Both the position numbers and the translations under genes were made by a program. From positions 186,001 to 250,000 of the forward strand of contig NZ_BAABCJ010000007.1 of NCBI RefSeq assembly GCF_039538765.1: a DNA stretch of 64,000 nucleotides, in the 5' to 3' direction. How positions within the stretch are numbered: the stretch's first letter is position 1; every line of letters starts with the position of its first letter. Under the pieces are notes generated by a model. It was not told where the DNA came from. It searched no databases and worked only from the letters and a program-made list of their open reading frames with translations. This document shows positions 42,706 through 50,976 of the stretch, piece after piece. This DNA is from Zhihengliuella alba (lineage in GTDB: Bacteria; Actinomycetota; Actinomycetes; Actinomycetales; Micrococcaceae).

Positions 42706-43764
42706 TCAGGCCCGGTCCCTCACGTGGATCCAGGCGGGGAACGGATCGTGGAAGCGGGCCCACTCGCGCGGCCCGGCCAGGAGCTCGGCGTCGGTCAGGA
42801 CGGCGGCGTCGAGCAGCCGGCGCAGGCGATCCTCGTCCAGCCCGATGCCGGTGAGGATCAGGTCCTGCCCCACGCAGAGCGGCTCCTCGGCGGTCCCGTC
42901 CCCCTCGAGGGGGAGCAGGTCGAACATGCGGCCCACGTGCTCCCACTGCGCCGTGATCCCGGAGCGGGTCGCCAGCCGGGCGAAACCGGCCGAGCGGACC
43001 ACGCGGCCCGCCCCGCGGCCCCGCCCATCCGACTCCCGTCCGCCCCGCTCCAGCTCCTCGAGCGCCGCCCGCAGGCGCCCGGGGTGGAAGGGGCGGACGG
43101 ATTCGTAGCGCACGGTCGAGACCCGCTCGTCGCGGATGCGGGGCGAGAAGGAGCTCGGGTGGTCCGAGTTCAGGCGGCGGATCCACCCCGGACGCAGGCC
43201 CGTCGGCGTGTTGGGCGCACCGCGGCGGTCGTCGTCCAGCCACCGCTGGACGTCCAGTTCCAGATGCGCCGTGGGATTGAGGTGGCTGACGAGGCTGACG
43301 ACGAGCGAGACGTCCGGTGCCGTCAATCCACTCCAGTTGGTGACCACCACAACGGTGGCGAACTCGATCTGCCGCACGGCCAGGAGGGCCCGGGCCACGA
43401 ACTCCGGCAGGTAGTCGTCGTCGAACAGGTCCTCGAGGAGGTGGCCGGCGTCCACCACGCAGACCACGTCCGCGAGCGCGCCGGGTGTGCCGTCGCTGTC
43501 GAGGAGCCCGATGGCCTCGAGCACGGGCACCTCGGAGGCGACCTCGACCACCAGGTCCCGCGCGCCGTCGTGCGGACAGTCCTCCGGGGCGGCCACGTGC
43601 AGCGTGGCCGCCAAATCGTCGAGCCAGCGCCCGGGCCGGTCGGCGGCGCGGGGCCGCTCCGACCGGACGATCGCAGCGCCGCGAGCACCGGCGATCGCCT
43701 CGGCGTGCTCCCGGCGCTCCGGTCCGCACGCACCGACCACCAGCACCGACTTCACCTCGGTCAT
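42706..43764 (-). CDS. COG0523/CobW-like protein lacking a P-loop
   Basis: A 352-residue member of the COG0523 metallochaperone GTPase group by its C-terminal half (RYESVRPFHPGRLRAALEEL, GTAEEPLCVGQDLILTGIGL). Where normal members have the GTP-binding loop GxxGxGKT, this protein reads VVGACGPERREHAEAI, and the zinc-binding CxCC motif is absent. Either it has lost GTPase activity or it binds nucleotide differently. GGAGAAGGAG precedes the ATG. It faces the zinc-free ribosomal protein L36 gene across a Zur-type box, so a role in zinc starvation is likely. Confidence 0.82.
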   Translation of the reverse strand: MTEVKSVLVVGACGPERREHAEAIAGARGAAIVRSERPRAADRPGRWLDDLAATLHVAAPEDCPHDGARDLVVEVASEVPVLEAIGLLDSDGTPGALADVVCVVDAGHLLEDLFDDDYLPEFVARALLAVRQIEFATVVVVTNWSGLTAPDVSLVVSLVSHLNPTAHLELDVQRWLDDDRRGAPNTPTGLRPGWIRRLNSDHPSSFSPRIRDERVSTVRYESVRPFHPGRLRAALEELERGGRESDGRGRGAGRVVRSAGFARLATRSGITAQWEHVGRMFDLLPLEGDGTAEEPLCVGQDLILTGIGLDEDRLRRLLDAAVLTDAELLAGPREWARFHDPFPAWIHVRDRA

Positions 43765-43871
43765 CGGTTCTCCTTCTCCTCGGGTTCACGCGCCCGCCGA
43801 CGTCGCTCGACTCGGCTCGCCTCGCCGTCGCGCTGTTCGTCATGGCTTCGTCCGGCGTCGATCTCAGCATA

Positions 43872-43893
43872 TAATGAGAATCATTCGCAACAA
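43872..43893. promoter_or_regulatory. Zur-type box between COG0523 gene and rpmJ
   Basis: TAATGAGAATCATTCGCAACA shares 19 consecutive bases with the box between aztB and aztA at 35726. It is followed 20 bases later by the rpmJ paralogue and faces the COG0523 gene, linking them with the zinc importer in one probable Zur regulon. Confidence 0.8.
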
Positions 43894-43911
43894 CAACGGA
43901 GGAGAAGCACT

Positions 43912-44034
43912 GTGAAGGTCCGCAACTCGCTCAAGGCGCTCAAGCAGCAGCCCGGAGCCCAGATCGTCCGACGGCGCGGACGGGTGTTCGTCATCAACAA
44001 GAAGAACCCGCGGCTCAAGGCCCGCCAGGGCTAG
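43912..44034 (+). CDS. rpmJ: Ribosomal protein L36, zinc-free (C-minus) paralogue
   Basis: A 40-residue L36 beginning MKVRNSLKALKQQPG and ending NPRLKARQG, from a GTG at 43912 with GGAGGAG before it. The four zinc ligands of ordinary L36 (three Cys and one His) are all replaced, so no zinc is needed. Under zinc limitation such paralogues replace the zinc-containing form and free the metal. The adjacent Zur-type box fits this. Confidence 0.93.
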   Translation: MKVRNSLKALKQQPGAQIVRRRGRVFVINKKNPRLKARQG

Positions 44035-44172
44035 CCCCTGGCCGCGGTGGAGTCCCGCTCCCCGGCGGAGGTGCCCGCGAGCCACCCCATGGGGAGCTCT
44101 GCCCATGGTCACCGGGGCGGACTGGGCCTACGGTGGTAGCACCCAGCCCGCCCTCGACCCCGCGGAGGCCCC

Positions 44173-44475
44173 ATGCGCTACCGTCTCGACCAGCCCGAGT
44201 TCAACAACTCGCTGCGCTCGTGCGACGACGTGGTCCTGGACCTTCCGTCCCGGATCCTGGCCATCGAGGACGCCGTCGCCGACCTGAAGCTCGCCCTGGA
44301 CGGGACGGACTGCGGCGGCCCCGTGGAGACGTGCGGCGCGGACGTGATCCTCCCGGACGCCCGTGCCACCGTGGTCCGCTGCGAGAACGCGGTGGGCGCC
44401 GGCTGGGGCGTGAGCGTCGCAATCTCCCAGGGGGACGAGGACATGGCCGACGAGGCGAGGCTGGACGCCCGATGA
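44173..44475 (+). CDS. Small hypothetical protein, first gene of hydrolase module
   Basis: A 100-residue, probably helical protein with four cysteines (RSCDDV, TDCGG, ETCGAD, VRCENA) and no signal peptide. Its size and position directly before a protein with an Esx-like helical N-terminus suggest a WXG100-type partner or chaperone, but no WXG motif is present, so this is weak inference. Its stop overlaps the ATG of the next gene (ATGA). Confidence 0.65.
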   Translation: MRYRLDQPEFNNSLRSCDDVVLDLPSRILAIEDAVADLKLALDGTDCGGPVETCGADVILPDARATVVRCENAVGAGWGVSVAISQGDEDMADEARLDAR

Positions 44476-46640
44476 GCCTCTTCACCATCGACTATTCCGG
44501 GCTGGACACCCTGCCGGCCAGCGGCGAGGCCGTCCGGAGGGCCGCCCGCGCCCTGAAGACCTCCGGCGACGACTTCGACACCGACGTCACGACGGCCAGC
44601 ACGCGCTGGGGGCGCGTCCAGAACCACTACGAGGGACCCGGCGCCGAGACGCTCGCGTCCGCGCTGAAGCCGGCCGTGACCGACGCCGGCCAGCTCGCCG
44701 ACAACCTGAAATCGCTCAAGTCCGCCGCCGTGGCACTCGCCGACGAGATCGACGACCTGCGCCAGCGCGAGAGCACGTTCAAGAGCACCACCCAGCCCAA
44801 TGCCGAGGCCGATTTCAAGCGGACGCACCCCGCCCAGGCAGCGCCGGGCTACGACATGCAGCACACGGTCGCCGAGAACAACCTGCAGGGCAAGTTCGAC
44901 CTGATCACCGCCGATTGGACGGCGGCCCAGAGGACGTTCAACACCGCCGTCGAAGCCATCGACCGGGTCAGCGTCAACACCCCGGCGCATTTCGACTACG
45001 GCACCAACTCCACCCGCATCGCCGACGCCGCACGGCTGTACAGGCTGGCGACCGGCGACAACGCCACCCCGGACGACGTCGAGGCCTACTACGCCCACCT
45101 CGCCACGCTGAACGAGGACGAGATCGCCGCGTTCGGCGCCATGCACCCGGACGCGCGGGTGACCCCGCCGCCGCTGCCCACCGAGCCCGCAGTCGGCAAC
45201 GGCTATCCGTCCGGGAAGCACGGCGCCGCGTGGTGGGACGGCCTCACACCCGCCCAGCAGGCGGCGCTCGGCCTGGCCCTGCCGGCCCTGGTGGGCAACA
45301 CCAACGGCGTCCCCTACACGGACCGCTCGGCGGCCAACGTCCGCACGCTGAAGCTGGTCCGGGACGATCCCGCCTTCACCGAGGAGCAGCGGACGGCGTT
45401 CGATTCGATCGCCGATGCCTTGGTCCCCGGCGACACCACCGAGAACCCCGGCCAGCGATACCTGACGCACCTGATCCCGGACGACCCGGCGTCGGGCCGC
45501 GCGCTCGCCTCGGTGGCGATCGGCAATCTGGACACCGCCGACAACGTCACCGTCTCCGTGTCCGGGATGGGCAGCGGCACCCACAACATGGACGGCGAGG
45601 TGGACAACGCCCAGGGCCTCTACAACGGCATGAAGGGCGATCGCGCCGTCGTCACGTGGCTGGGGTACGACAGCCCGGACAAGCCTGCCTGGGACGGGAG
45701 CAACTTCAACGCGGGCGCGCCCGGCCCGAGCCTGGCCAGCGCGATCCTCGAGTCCGGCACGAGCTCCACCGAGGTCCTGCGCAACGACCACGCGAACACC
45801 GGCGGCATGCAGCTGGCCCATTTCCTGGACGGATTCCACGAGACGCGGGACCACCGCGGGGACGTCCCCACCACCAACGTGATCGCCCACTCCTACGGGA
45901 CCACCACGGCTGCGGCCGGGCTGACGCAGACGGAGCACGCGGTGGACCGGTACGTGATGTACGGGTCGGCCGGCATCGACCCGAAGGTCGCGGACCACGC
46001 CAGCGACTTCAACGTCAAGCGCAACGACGAGGGCCGCCCGCAGGTGTACGCCACGATGGCCTACGACGACCCCTGGGCCGCGCCCGGACAGATCGCCTCG
46101 GAACGGCTCTCGCCGACCGCCGAGGAATTCGGCGCCTACACGTTCTCCTCCGACGGCGAGGGCAATGTCCCCGGCAAGGCGGGCACCGTGCACGATCAGA
46201 CGACCTCCCCGGACGATGACGACTGGGGCTACCTGGAGGAGCGCGGCCAGGCCTACAACAGCATCACCCGCATCCTGGACGGGAAGGCGGAGAGCATCGA
46301 GTACATCGACGAGAGCCGCTACGACCGGGACCCGAAGGCGCACCTGGAGGCCCTGCAGGCCGGGATCGACGCCAAGAACGCCGTGGGGGACGGCATTGGC
46401 TGGCTCGGCGACCGCAAGGACGACGTCGTCGACGGGGTCGAGGCCACCGGCGAATGGCTCGGCGACCGCGGCGAAGACATCGTCGACGGAGCCGAAGCCA
46501 CCGGCGAATGGCTCGGCGACCGCGGCGAGGACGTCGTGGACGGCGCGAGGGAGACCGGCAAGTGGGTCGGCGACCGCGGCGAGGAGGTCGCCGAAGGGGT
46601 CAGCGACGCGTGGGGCTGGGCGAAGGACAAGGTCACGTGA
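44472..46640 (+). CDS. Alpha/beta-hydrolase (DUF1023-like) with WXG-like N-terminus and C-terminal repeats
   Basis: A 722-residue protein. Residues 1 to about 180 are helical with heptad-like Ala/Leu patterns, as in WXG100/LXG-type secretion domains. Residues about 340-600 hold an alpha/beta-hydrolase of the DUF1023 type: VTVSVSGMGSGTHNM and the nucleophile elbow VIAHSYGTTTAAAG, where the Ser is expected to be catalytic. The last 75 residues are four 18-residue repeats of the form GDRGEDIVDGAEATGEWL. No Sec signal peptide is visible. Secretion through an ESX/type VII pathway is inferred from the N-terminus only. Confidence 0.82.
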   Translation: MSLFTIDYSGLDTLPASGEAVRRAARALKTSGDDFDTDVTTASTRWGRVQNHYEGPGAETLASALKPAVTDAGQLADNLKSLKSAAVALADEIDDLRQRESTFKSTTQPNAEADFKRTHPAQAAPGYDMQHTVAENNLQGKFDLITADWTAAQRTFNTAVEAIDRVSVNTPAHFDYGTNSTRIADAARLYRLATGDNATPDDVEAYYAHLATLNEDEIAAFGAMHPDARVTPPPLPTEPAVGNGYPSGKHGAAWWDGLTPAQQAALGLALPALVGNTNGVPYTDRSAANVRTLKLVRDDPAFTEEQRTAFDSIADALVPGDTTENPGQRYLTHLIPDDPASGRALASVAIGNLDTADNVTVSVSGMGSGTHNMDGEVDNAQGLYNGMKGDRAVVTWLGYDSPDKPAWDGSNFNAGAPGPSLASAILESGTSSTEVLRNDHANTGGMQLAHFLDGFHETRDHRGDVPTTNVIAHSYGTTTAAAGLTQTEHAVDRYVMYGSAGIDPKVADHASDFNVKRNDEGRPQVYATMAYDDPWAAPGQIASERLSPTAEEFGAYTFSSDGEGNVPGKAGTVHDQTTSPDDDDWGYLEERGQAYNSITRILDGKAESIEYIDESRYDRDPKAHLEALQAGIDAKNAVGDGIGWLGDRKDDVVDGVEATGEWLGDRGEDIVDGAEATGEWLGDRGEDVVDGARETGKWVGDRGEEVAEGVSDAWGWAKDKVT
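46407..46622 (+). repeat. Four 54-bp tandem repeats in hydrolase gene
   Basis: Units start at 46407, 46461, 46515 and 46569, each encoding 18 residues; units 2 and 3 are most alike and the last is most diverged. The repeats keep the reading frame and give an amphipathic, acidic tail. Confidence 0.85.
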
Positions 46641-46690
46641 GGGACGGCGTTGTCCCGCCCGGTCGTGGGCCCAGGCCCTACGCTGGGTTC

Positions 46691-47299
46691 ATGTCGCGCT
46701 CGATTCGAACCGCCGCCGTCGTGCTCCTGGGCGCTGCCGCGCTGACCGGCTGCACCGCCCCGGGAGCCACGTCGCCCGAGCCCACCACCGAGACAGGAGC
46801 CGAGATGTCGGAGAACGCCACGATCGAGGAACTGCGCGCCGACGCGAAGCGTGTCCTGGGAGCCCTGCACGGGATCGTGCCCGCAGCACCGGAGAAGGAC
46901 GAATTCCTCTCCCGCATCGATGCCCTGGCGCCCGCCTCCTGCGGATCGAGCGGAGCCCTGCGGCTGGCGCCGGCGCTCGAGGGCGGCGGGATCGAGGATC
47001 CTGCGGCGTTCGTCGACGAGGCCGAGCGGATCCTCGCCGAGCTCGGCATCCCGAGCACTCCCGAGGACCGCAACGGCGTCCTCGACGGGGACGCCTACGT
47101 GGGTGCCGGGCTGCCGGACGGGCGGATGGTCGCCATCCAGGCCGGCCCCGAGCGGACCATGGTCCAGTACGAGACGGCCTGCTCGGACCACGAGAGCCTG
47201 CGCGACGCCTTGGACCAGGCCAGCGATGAAGCTCTGGAGACGGGCGACGACGCCCCGCAGTCGGCGCCGAAGCCCTCGCGCTGGGGCATTCACGGCTGA
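46691..47299 (+). CDS. Hypothetical lipoprotein
   Basis: A 202-residue lipoprotein with signal MSRSIRTAAVVLLGAAALTGC and lipobox LTGC, then an alpha/beta domain with two cysteines (ASCGSS, TACSDH) that could form a disulfide. It follows the hydrolase gene by 50 bases. I do not recognise its family. A surface partner or immunity-like role for the hydrolase module is possible but not shown. Confidence 0.75.
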   Translation: MSRSIRTAAVVLLGAAALTGCTAPGATSPEPTTETGAEMSENATIEELRADAKRVLGALHGIVPAAPEKDEFLSRIDALAPASCGSSGALRLAPALEGGGIEDPAAFVDEAERILAELGIPSTPEDRNGVLDGDAYVGAGLPDGRMVAIQAGPERTMVQYETACSDHESLRDALDQASDEALETGDDAPQSAPKPSRWGIHG

Positions 47300-47324
47300 C
47301 CGTGCACTCGGTACGCTGCGGAGC

Positions 47325-47693
47325 ATGGATCTCTCACTGGACCGGCTCCTGGAACTCGAGCACCGTGGCTGGCAGGCGCTGTGCTCCTCGCGCGGCGGCT
47401 CGTTCTACAGCGATCTGATGACCGCGGACGCCCTGATGATCTTGGTCAACGGGGCCGTCCTGGACCGGGACACGATCGCCGCGACGCTGGACGAGGCGCC
47501 CCCATGGGACAGCTTCACCATCGAGGAGCCACGCGCGGTCCCCGTCGGGGAGGACTCCACGGCATTGGTGTACCGGGCCCGGGCGCTGCGTGGTCCGGAC
47601 CAGCCGTTCACGGCGCTGATGGCCAGCACCTACCGGCTCGTCGACGGCGTCCCCCGGCTGGCGCTCTACCAGCAGACCACCATCACCCACTGA
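47325..47693 (+). CDS. DUF4440 / NTF2-like protein
   Basis: A 122-residue SnoaL/NTF2-fold-like protein: DRLLELEHRGWQALCSSRGGSFYSDLMTADA at the N-terminus, then a beta sheet (TALVYRARALRGPD, FTALMASTYRLVDG). Such small proteins may be enzymes or ligand binders; the function is unknown. It starts 25 bases after the lipoprotein gene and may belong to the same transcript. Confidence 0.75.
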   Translation: MDLSLDRLLELEHRGWQALCSSRGGSFYSDLMTADALMILVNGAVLDRDTIAATLDEAPPWDSFTIEEPRAVPVGEDSTALVYRARALRGPDQPFTALMASTYRLVDGVPRLALYQQTTITH

Positions 47694-47774
47694 GGTCCGC
47701 GCCGGTCCCCCTGGCACGGCCGGTGAATCCGGAGGACGAGCAGGGTCCGGCCCGGCCCTGGTCCGCGACCTCGC

Positions 47775-48818
47775 CTAGGGCGCGCGGCGGAAGAGTGCCG
47801 CCACGACGAGTCCCGACCCCGCTCCGATGACGATTCCGACGAACCGGTCCAGCAGGAGCCACGCGGGGTCGGCCTGCTCGACCAGACTCATCATGAGCAG
47901 GATCAGCGGCGTGAAGAAGCCCAGCGCGAGGCCGTAGTTGCGGGCCATGAACATCTCGGTCGGGAACATCAACACGATCACCAGGACCGCCCTGGCCACG
48001 GGCGGCCACCCGGGCAGCAGCGCGACCGCAGCCACCGCCAGCCCGACCATGGTCCCGGCGAGGCACTGCGCGCCGCGGGCGAGCCGCCTCCCGAAGGTCG
48101 GTGCGGCCAACGGGACCGCAGCACCGGCCGCGGCCCAGCCGAGATGACCGACGTCGAATCCGAGGGCGATCGCGGCGGCGAGTGCCACGGCCACGCCGTA
48201 CGTCGCTGCACGCCATGCCGCCTCCGCGGGCGGAGTGGGGATCGCCGAGCCGGGCACCGGCGCACTGCGGAACGGGCCGAGCACGCCGATGCGGGTCAGC
48301 TGGCCCATCCCCAGGCAGAACGCCGCCGTGGCCGCGAAGACGAGCAGACCGACCTCCGCGATCGCCTCCGAATCGCGCCGGGCCTCGAGCGGCAGCGTGG
48401 CGAAGGTGCAGAACGCGAAGAGAACGAAGAAGGGCCCGAGCGGGCGCAGGCCGAGCCGCTCGATGAGCCAGGAGGCGGCGACGGCATAGGCCACAGCGCA
48501 CGCGGCGATGACCGGAGGGCCGGCGCCCACGGCCGGCAGCGCCGTCCCGGCGGCGACCGCCATCCCGAGGAGCCCCGTGGCGAGGACCTGCTGCCGGAGC
48601 CGGACGCCGGCCATCTGCCCCCGGCCGTACATGCCGACGAAGGAACCGAACACGGCGAAGATGAGGAGGTCGATCCGCCCCAGGGCCAGCAGCGCCACGG
48701 CCGGAATGGCCAGCCCGAGACCCACCCGGACGGCCGGGCGGTGGTCGGCGGTCTCAGCGATCCGCTGGGCATGCCCGACCAGCGCGGGGCGTCCGAGCAG
48801 TCGGGAGGGCGGCGTCAC
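47775..48818 (-). CDS. FUSC-family membrane protein
   Basis: A 347-residue membrane protein with two sets of roughly five to six helices, as in the fusaric-acid-resistance (FUSC) superfamily: AVRVGLGLAIPAVALLALGRIDLLIFAVFGSFV and the second-half repeat TFGRRLARGAQCLAGTMVGL. It lacks the large cytoplasmic domain of aromatic-acid exporters. The GTG at 48818 has a poor ribosome-binding site. Export of small aromatic or organic acids is a family-level guess. Confidence 0.8.
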   Translation of the reverse strand: MTPPSRLLGRPALVGHAQRIAETADHRPAVRVGLGLAIPAVALLALGRIDLLIFAVFGSFVGMYGRGQMAGVRLRQQVLATGLLGMAVAAGTALPAVGAGPPVIAACAVAYAVAASWLIERLGLRPLGPFFVLFAFCTFATLPLEARRDSEAIAEVGLLVFAATAAFCLGMGQLTRIGVLGPFRSAPVPGSAIPTPPAEAAWRAATYGVAVALAAAIALGFDVGHLGWAAAGAAVPLAAPTFGRRLARGAQCLAGTMVGLAVAAVALLPGWPPVARAVLVIVLMFPTEMFMARNYGLALGFFTPLILLMMSLVEQADPAWLLLDRFVGIVIGAGSGLVVAALFRRAP

Positions 48819-48931
48819 CTGTTCATTGCATCATCCTGCGGCGGGGGCCGCGCGCAGATGACGGACGTCTACGTCCGGTGACGCTCTGCGAAGCGACCCC
48901 CGGACGGGGTGCCGTTCCGAACCGGCTGCGC

Positions 48932-49612
48932 CTACGGGAGCTCCTGATGCAGGAGCTCGACGACGGTTCCCACGGCCTCCTGGACGGTCTCGGGGCCGTC
49001 GGTCACCTCGACGATCGCCCGCGACAGCTTGGGCGTGCGGAGCACCTCGGCGACGAACAGGGCGACGTCGTCGCGCGGGATATCGCCGTACTCGACGGCG
49101 AGCCCGGCCGTGACGCGCCCGTTGCCCTCGTCGTCCGTCAGCCGCCCCGGCCGCACGATCACCCAGTCGAGCCCGGAGCCCGTCGTCACGGTGTCCCCGC
49201 GCTTCTTGGTCTTCATGTAGTGCTCGAACGACGGCGTCGTCTCGCGTCCGCGCGCTGCCTCGGGCATCGCCGAGACCACCACCAACCGGTAGACCTTGGC
49301 CTCCTGCGCCGCTCGGAGCGCCTTCTCCAGCCCCTTGCCGTCGATCAGGGTGGTCTGATCCTCACCGGTGCCGTGCGCGCCGGCCGTGAAGACCACGGCG
49401 TCGCACCCCTCGAGGATCTCCTCCAGGTCGCCGTCCGACCCCTCGATCAGATCGAACTGCCGCCCCGTGGCACCGGCGGCGTTCACGGTCTCCGCCTGCT
49501 CCGCGCGTCGGAAGACGCCCACGGCGTCATCGCCTCGCTCGGCCAGAATCCTGCACAGCCTGCTGCCTATTCCGCCGGCCGCTCCAATCACTGCAACTCT
49601 CACGATCACCAC
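48932..49612 (-). CDS. NAD(P)-binding oxidoreductase, NmrA/SDR-like
   Basis: A 226-residue atypical short-chain dehydrogenase with N-terminal Rossmann motif VIGAAGGIGSRLCRIL, then AVVFTAGAH, VVVSAMPE and SGLDWVIVRPGRLTDDEG. There is no YxxxK catalytic pair, so it is likely a nucleotide-sensing or NAD(P)-binding protein of the YwnB/NmrA type. Several GTG codons occur near 49612; GAAAGG before the first supports it. Confidence 0.85.
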   Translation of the reverse strand: MVIVRVAVIGAAGGIGSRLCRILAERGDDAVGVFRRAEQAETVNAAGATGRQFDLIEGSDGDLEEILEGCDAVVFTAGAHGTGEDQTTLIDGKGLEKALRAAQEAKVYRLVVVSAMPEAARGRETTPSFEHYMKTKKRGDTVTTGSGLDWVIVRPGRLTDDEGNGRVTAGLAVEYGDIPRDDVALFVAEVLRTPKLSRAIVEVTDGPETVQEAVGTVVELLHQELP

Positions 49613-49797
49613 TGCCTTTCGCAGAACCGCTTGCTCTCAGGACAGCAGTCCCAGCGGCGGTACGCAAGGGTTGTTCGCTGGGAGTTCCCGGGACGGACCC
49701 GGTACCGGGGTGGCCGCCAGCCGGCCGTCGGGAGGAGCGTGCCGACACCGGTGCTGCCGGGCCTCCGGCTCCCCTCCGCTGCCTCTACAGTTGGGGC

Positions 49798-50670
49798 GTG
49801 ACAAGCATCTATTCGCCCGCCATCCTGCTGGTGCTGGTCTCCCTCTTCTGCCAGCAGCTCGGCGCCTCCATCGCGGTGACCATCTATCCGGAAGTGGCGG
49901 CGCAGGGTGTGGTCGCGATGCGGTTCGGCTTCGCCGCGATCCTGCTCCTGATCTTCACGCGTCCCGGCTGGGGCACCCTTCGCTCGATGGACCGGGCGGC
50001 GTGGACGGCGGTGATCGGGCTCGGGTTGACCATGGCGGCCATGAACTCCCTGATCTACGAGGCGTTCGGCCGGATCCCGCAGGGCGTGGCCGTGACGCTC
50101 GAGGTCCTCGGACCGCTCGCGCTGTCCGTCATCGCCGGCCGACGGCTCATCGGCCTGCTCTGGGCCGGGCTCTCGCTGGCCGGCATCGTGATCCTCGGCC
50201 GCGACGGGTTCGATGCCGCCGAGGGCCTCGATCCCGTGGGCGTGCTCTGCGCCCTCGGCGCGGCGGCGTGCTGGGCCGGGTTCATCCTGACGAACCAGCG
50301 TGCCGGTCGGCACCTCCCCGGAGTGCAGGGCCTGGCCCTCGCCATGGTCATCGGGAGCCTGGGGACCGTGCCGATCGGCTTCGCCACGGCCGGCACGGCA
50401 CTGCTCCAGCCGTGGGTGCTGGCGCTCGGCGTCGGCATCGCGGTCCTCTCCTCCGCGCTGCCCTACGGGATCGAGATGCACACCCTGCGGACGCTGCCCG
50501 CGTCCCTCTTCGCGATGATCACGTGCCTCTCCCCGGTCGTCGCCACGCTCTCCGCCCTCGTGGTGCTGCGCCAGCAGCTCGAGGCCCCGGACCTCGTCGC
50601 GATGGCGCTGGTGGTCGCGGCCTGCCTCGGGGCCGTCCGGTCCAGCAATCGCCCGGCCCACCCGGCCTAA
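49798..50670 (+). CDS. EamA-family (RhtA-like) metabolite exporter
   Basis: A 290-residue protein with ten predicted membrane helices made of two EamA repeats (NSLIYEAFGRIPQGVAVTLEVLGPL; HTLRTLPASLFAMITCLSPVVATLSALV). It most resembles RhtA-type threonine/homoserine exporters; the substrate is not certain. It starts at a GTG at 49798 and is divergent from the NmrA-like gene. Confidence 0.88.
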   Translation: MTSIYSPAILLVLVSLFCQQLGASIAVTIYPEVAAQGVVAMRFGFAAILLLIFTRPGWGTLRSMDRAAWTAVIGLGLTMAAMNSLIYEAFGRIPQGVAVTLEVLGPLALSVIAGRRLIGLLWAGLSLAGIVILGRDGFDAAEGLDPVGVLCALGAAACWAGFILTNQRAGRHLPGVQGLALAMVIGSLGTVPIGFATAGTALLQPWVLALGVGIAVLSSALPYGIEMHTLRTLPASLFAMITCLSPVVATLSALVVLRQQLEAPDLVAMALVVAACLGAVRSSNRPAHPA

Positions 50671-50741
50671 CCTCTGAGCAGCTCGTCGCGAGGGTTGCAC
50701 CCCCAGGGCGACCGGTTCGGGAGGGCCGCCCCTCCCCAGGG

Positions 50742-50820
50742 GTTGCGTCTCCGAGGGGCGGCGTCTCCCGAGGGACGGCATCTCCCGAGGGATCGCGTCT
50801 CCGTGGGGCGGCGTCTCGGC
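50742..50820. repeat. Degenerate 16-17-bp tandem repeat
   Basis: About four and a half copies of units like GCGTCTCCCGAGGGACG lie between the EamA gene and the broken end of the PQQ-propeller gene. The units vary at two to four positions. No gene is supported in this stretch. Confidence 0.7.
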
Positions 50821-50829
50821 GTGGTCCGC

Positions 50830-50976
50830 TCACGCCCCGTTCGTTGTGTCCTCCAGCGGCGGCAGGCGGTAGCCCACCATGCCGTCGGTGGCGCCGAGGA
50901 CGACGTACTCCTCGTTCCGGTGGCCGACCCGGCGCAGCTCGCCGACGGTCGGCGCCGCCTCGGCGACCGCACGGTC
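50830..50976 (-). pseudogene. Separated C-terminus of the PQQ-propeller lipoprotein
   Basis: Directly after the TAG of the upstream gene the same frame stays open for 48 codons to a TGA at 50830-50832. It has the GC-rich third positions of a coding sequence and ends the fold naturally (EEYVVLGATDGMVGYRLPPL, a closing propeller strand). The TAG at 50977-50979 therefore looks like a nonsense mutation, or a sequencing error, in a once longer gene. Confidence 0.65.
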
